Source: Paracoccaceae bacterium
GTDB lineage: Bacteria; Pseudomonadota; Alphaproteobacteria; Rhodobacterales; Rhodobacteraceae
Length of the DNA stretch: 17,127 nt
NCBI GenBank assembly: GCA_029881635.1
Contig: JAOUMG010000004.1
Coordinates: 1-17,127 of the forward strand
Direction: 5' to 3'
Shown: positions 14,273-17,127 of the stretch, piece after piece
Layout of the letters: each line of letters begins with the position of its first letter
Position numbering within the stretch: position 1 is the first letter of the stretch
Notes under the pieces: model-generated
What the model was told of the DNA's origin: nothing
Database searches by the model: none
What the model saw: only the letters and a program-made list of their open reading frames with translations
Position numbers and translations under genes: made by a program

Positions 14273-15412
14273 TTACCTCGGGCGGTGAACATGTGCGCTT
14301 TGGACCAAGCCGAAAGCGCCCAGAAGGATGATCATTGCCGTACCGCCATAAGACACCAGCGGCAATGGCACACCGACAACCGGCATGAGCCCTGTCACCA
14401 TCGACATGTTCACGACAAAGAACAAAAAGAAGGTTCCTGCCACGCCATAAGTCAAGAGCGAAGAAAAACGGTCGCGGTTCGACATGGCCGACATGATGCA
14501 AAAAACCACGATCAATACATAAAGTGCCAATAGCGACAGGCCGCCGACAAATCCGAACTCTTCGGCCAGCGTCGTGAAAATGAAATCGGTGTGTTTTTCG
14601 GGCAGGAAATTCAGTCGCGACTGTGTACCTTGCATGAACCCTTTACCAGCCCAGCCCCCGGACCCGAGCGCGATCTGTGCCTGGGTGATGTTGTAACCCG
14701 CCCCCAGAGGATCGCTGCCGGGGTCCAGAAACGTGTCTATCCGTTTAAACTGATAATCCTCGATCAGTTGCCAACTTGTACCCCGGCTTTCGAAAACGCC
14801 AAACACAAGGGCGATCACCAGCGCGATCACGGTGGCGAAATACCAATAGCTGACACCGGCGACAAACATCACGATGCCGCCGCCTGCCAGCAGCAGAATG
14901 GCGGTGCCAAGGTCGGGTTGTTTCAAAACCAGAAATGTCGGGATGAGGATGAGCACAACAGGGATCAGAACCCAAAAAGGGTGCGAGGTTTTTTCAGTAT
15001 CGAGCCAGTCGTAATAGGCAGCCAGCATCATCACGAGACCAATTTTCATCAGTTCCGAGGGTTGAAGGCGCAAAGGGCCAATCTCGATCCATCGCTGTGC
15101 CCCCATGCCGATCGAGCCGAAAAACTCGACACCAACAAGCAACAGCAGTGCCCCTAAATATGCGACCGCTGACATATTTCGCCAGAACCAGATTGGCACC
15201 AAACCCACCAAAAGCATTCCAGACAATCCAACAACAAAGCGCTTCATCTGAGGTTCTGCCCAAACCTCGATCCGCCCGCCAGCAACGGAATAAAGCATCA
15301 GAAAGCCGATTGAGGCGACGGCAGTCAGCAAAACCACCAGCGGCCAGTTGAAGTGCAAGATCTTGCGCAGGCCCGTGGGGACGGTTTTGACATTGTATTC
15401 CAGATAACTCAT
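14273..15412 (-). CDS. rodA: Rod shape-determining peptidoglycan glycosyltransferase RodA (SEDS family)
   Basis: RodA polymerises glycan strands from lipid II during cell elongation, working with PBP2. The 379-residue integral membrane protein has about ten hydrophobic helices. Family motifs include RLQPSELMKIG (115-125), KQPDLGTA (164-171), the extracellular block FLPEKHTDFIF (269-279), whose Asp276 matches the essential Asp262 of E. coli RodA, and VPLPLVSYGGTAM (348-360). Length and motif order are standard. The ATG at 15412 overlaps the mrdA stop by 4 bases, implying coupled translation of the two partner proteins. Confidence 0.96.
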   Translation of the reverse strand: MSYLEYNVKTVPTGLRKILHFNWPLVVLLTAVASIGFLMLYSVAGGRIEVWAEPQMKRFVVGLSGMLLVGLVPIWFWRNMSAVAYLGALLLLVGVEFFGSIGMGAQRWIEIGPLRLQPSELMKIGLVMMLAAYYDWLDTEKTSHPFWVLIPVVLILIPTFLVLKQPDLGTAILLLAGGGIVMFVAGVSYWYFATVIALVIALVFGVFESRGTSWQLIEDYQFKRIDTFLDPGSDPLGAGYNITQAQIALGSGGWAGKGFMQGTQSRLNFLPEKHTDFIFTTLAEEFGFVGGLSLLALYVLIVVFCIMSAMSNRDRFSSLLTYGVAGTFFLFFVVNMSMVTGLMPVVGVPLPLVSYGGTAMIILLGAFGLVQSAHVHRPR

Positions 15413-17127
15413 GCCCTGGAACTCCCTCCTGAGGGAGCTTGCTGGTCGCGCAGCGGCAGCGCTTTGCGCTCTGCCTCAATCCGCGTCCGCTGGCTTTCCG
15501 GGTAGGCGGTCAGTGGTGGAAAGCCATCATTCAGGGCCTGCAATACGATATCGCGCGCAATTGGTGCCGCCGCGGTCGATCCGCCACCACCATGTTCCAC
15601 GACGACCGAAACGGCAATCTTTGGGTCGTCAAAGGGTGCAAAGCTGACGAACAATGCGTGGTCACGCCTCTCCCATGGCAGATCGTCATTTGACGTGACG
15701 CCACGCGCCCGTTCGGCGGCAGAGATGTTCCTGACCTGGCTGGTTCCTGTCTTTCCCGCCATCCGCATCGTATCATCGACAATACGCGAACCATAGGCGG
15801 TTCCACGGCGGCTGTTGGCCACCTGAAACATGCCCTTGCGCACCGCGCGAAGATGGTTTTCGTTCAGCCCTATTTCCGGTGGCTCGGCCAGCGCCAGATC
15901 GTTGCCGTCAATCGTGCGGATCAATCGCGGCATTACGGCACGACCTGTAGCCAGTCGCGCGCTCATGACGGCGAGTTGCAGCGGCGAAGCCAGAACAAAC
16001 CCCTGACCGATGCCAGAGTTGAATGTATCCCCTATCAACCAGTCCTTGCCATATTTGCGGACTTTCCAAGCCTTGTCCGGCGCAAGACCTTCGGAGATCG
16101 CCGACATGGGCAAATCAAACTTCTCACCGATCCCGAGCCGCCGCGCCATGGCCGATATGTTCTCGATCCCGGCGCGTTGAGCAATTTCATAGAAATATAC
16201 GTCACAGGACTGTTCAAGGCCTTCGACCAGATCCATATGGCCGTGTCCGGCACGCTTCCAGCAGTGAAACCGCCGATTGCCAAGTTCCGTAAAACCGCGG
16301 CAATAAACCGTTTCGTCAGGTGAAATCACACCTGCCTCCAATGCGGCTAGTGCTGTCACCATCTTGAATGTTGACCCAGGTGGGTAGGCGCCCTGTACGG
16401 CTTTGTCAGCCAATGGCCGGTGGTCATCTTCGGTCAGGGCGCGGTAATCTGGGCCCGAGATACCACGTACGAACAGGTTCGGATCAAAGCTGGGCGCAGA
16501 TGCGGAAGCCAGAATATCGCCGGTCTGAACGTCTATGACCATCGCGGCGGCACTGTCTTCCCCAAGGCGCGCCAAAACATAGTTTTGCAGTTTCTGATCA
16601 ATGGTGATTTCTACATTTTTGCCGGCATCACCCTCTTTGCGGTTCAGTTCGCGCATCACCCTGCCGGTCGCGTTGACTTCGATCCTGCGCGTTCCAGCCT
16701 TTCCGCGCAAATCAGACTCCATCCTGGCCTCCACGCCAAGTTTGCCGATCTGAAAACGGGGGATTTGCAGCAAGGGATCCGGATCGGAGAGTTTCGACAG
16801 ATCGTAGTCACTGACGGGCCCGACATAACCCAGGACATGCGCAAAGTCGGCGCCCAGCGGGTAAATGCGCGACAGGCCGACTTCGGTTGTCACTCCGGGC
16901 AATGCCGGTGCATTGACGGCCACACGGCTAAAGTTTTCCCAGCTTAACCTGTCGGCGACAGTGATCGGCAAGGTCGGGCTGCGACGGGCGATTTCCTTAC
17001 GCGTTTCTTCGATATCTTCGTCTGTGAGCGGCAGCAATTGTGCCAGCCGGTCCAGAACAGCGTCGGTGTCGCCTGCGTCTTCGCGGGTGATGGTTATGCG
17101 GTAATTCTGTTCATTGCCCGCAATAAG
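15409..17127 (-). CDS. mrdA: Penicillin-binding protein 2, peptidoglycan transpeptidase (5' end outside window)
   Basis: PBP2 is the class B transpeptidase of the elongasome, anchored in the inner membrane. The frame stays open to the right edge, giving 572 visible residues beginning LIAGNEQNYRI; only the membrane anchor and the very first residues are missing. The active site is intact: S-x-x-K within PPGSTFKM (Ser codon at 16372-16374), the S-x-N-type motif as SCD in EQSCDVYFY, and KTGT in MAGKTGTSQ. The dimerisation domain block (FARVLGYVG-like, here FAHVLGYVG) and a Cys-containing insert (YCRG ... RRFHCWKRAGHG), usual for PBP2, are present. The C-terminal tail is short and hydrophilic. 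The gene probably follows mreBCD upstream, but that is outside the window. rodA overlaps its stop. Confidence 0.96.
   Translation of the reverse strand, partial: LIAGNEQNYRITITREDAGDTDAVLDRLAQLLPLTDEDIEETRKEIARRSPTLPITVADRLSWENFSRVAVNAPALPGVTTEVGLSRIYPLGADFAHVLGYVGPVSDYDLSKLSDPDPLLQIPRFQIGKLGVEARMESDLRGKAGTRRIEVNATGRVMRELNRKEGDAGKNVEITIDQKLQNYVLARLGEDSAAAMVIDVQTGDILASASAPSFDPNLFVRGISGPDYRALTEDDHRPLADKAVQGAYPPGSTFKMVTALAALEAGVISPDETVYCRGFTELGNRRFHCWKRAGHGHMDLVEGLEQSCDVYFYEIAQRAGIENISAMARRLGIGEKFDLPMSAISEGLAPDKAWKVRKYGKDWLIGDTFNSGIGQGFVLASPLQLAVMSARLATGRAVMPRLIRTIDGNDLALAEPPEIGLNENHLRAVRKGMFQVANSRRGTAYGSRIVDDTMRMAGKTGTSQVRNISAAERARGVTSNDDLPWERRDHALFVSFAPFDDPKIAVSVVVEHGGGGSTAAAPIARDIVLQALNDGFPPLTAYPESQRTRIEAERKALPLRDQQAPSGGSSRA

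Noticed and set aside
17035..17037. Start codon for PBP2 at 17037
   Set aside because: The codon is an internal TTG; the frame continues to the right edge with the conserved LIAGNEQNYRI segment, so the gene is cut by the window, not started here.

Overview
The window reads as an ordinary chromosomal stretch of an alphaproteobacterium, most likely a marine member of the Rhodobacterales. This rests on my recognition of protein families and gene style (Rhodobacterales-type KpsT/KpsE, mrdA-rodA-ghrA order, MbhD/MbhE-type antiporter cluster), not on any database search. Coding density is very high. Most neighbours on the same strand overlap by 1-17 bases or sit within a few bases of each other, so there are only a few large transcription units. 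I see no tRNA, rRNA, insertion sequence or CRISPR array.

Left part. The window opens inside the 3' end of a ROK-family regulator or kinase (+ strand, 2-424). A 258-base gap without a convincing gene follows. On the minus strand lies a compact capsule unit read kpsT-like (3814-3161), kpsE-like (3177-1537), kdsA (1525-683): the ATPase and the polysaccharide co-polymerase/periplasmic adaptor of a Kdo-linked capsule exporter, plus the enzyme that makes Kdo-8-phosphate. The permease kpsM is not beside them.

Middle part. From a divergent intergenic region (3815-4124) with candidate promoters and palindromes, a + strand operon of about 9 kb runs: mnhE, mnhF, mnhG, an MbhD/MbhE (DUF4040) subunit, mnhB, mnhC, mnhD, a NuoL/MrpA-like antiporter module, a small Lys/Ala-tailed membrane protein, and a third antiporter module. 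The order resembles the Mrp-like half of membrane-bound hydrogenases rather than the classical mrpABCDEFG order. There is no full-length MrpA, and three separate antiporter-type subunits are present, as in complex I. Two soluble-protein genes, an Fe-S uracil-DNA glycosylase homologue and an SseB-like protein, are overlapped onto the end of this operon.

Right part. On the minus strand mrdA (PBP2, running off the right edge), rodA and ghrA form the cell-elongation unit with a 2-hydroxyacid dehydrogenase at its tail.

Most worth checking: the start of the DUF4040 subunit (an ATA codon or a one-base frameshift next to a five-codon TGATG mini-ORF), the three-module Mrp complex with oppositely charged tails on two subunits, and the palindrome in front of mnhE. 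I found no defence system or other clearly new type of locus.
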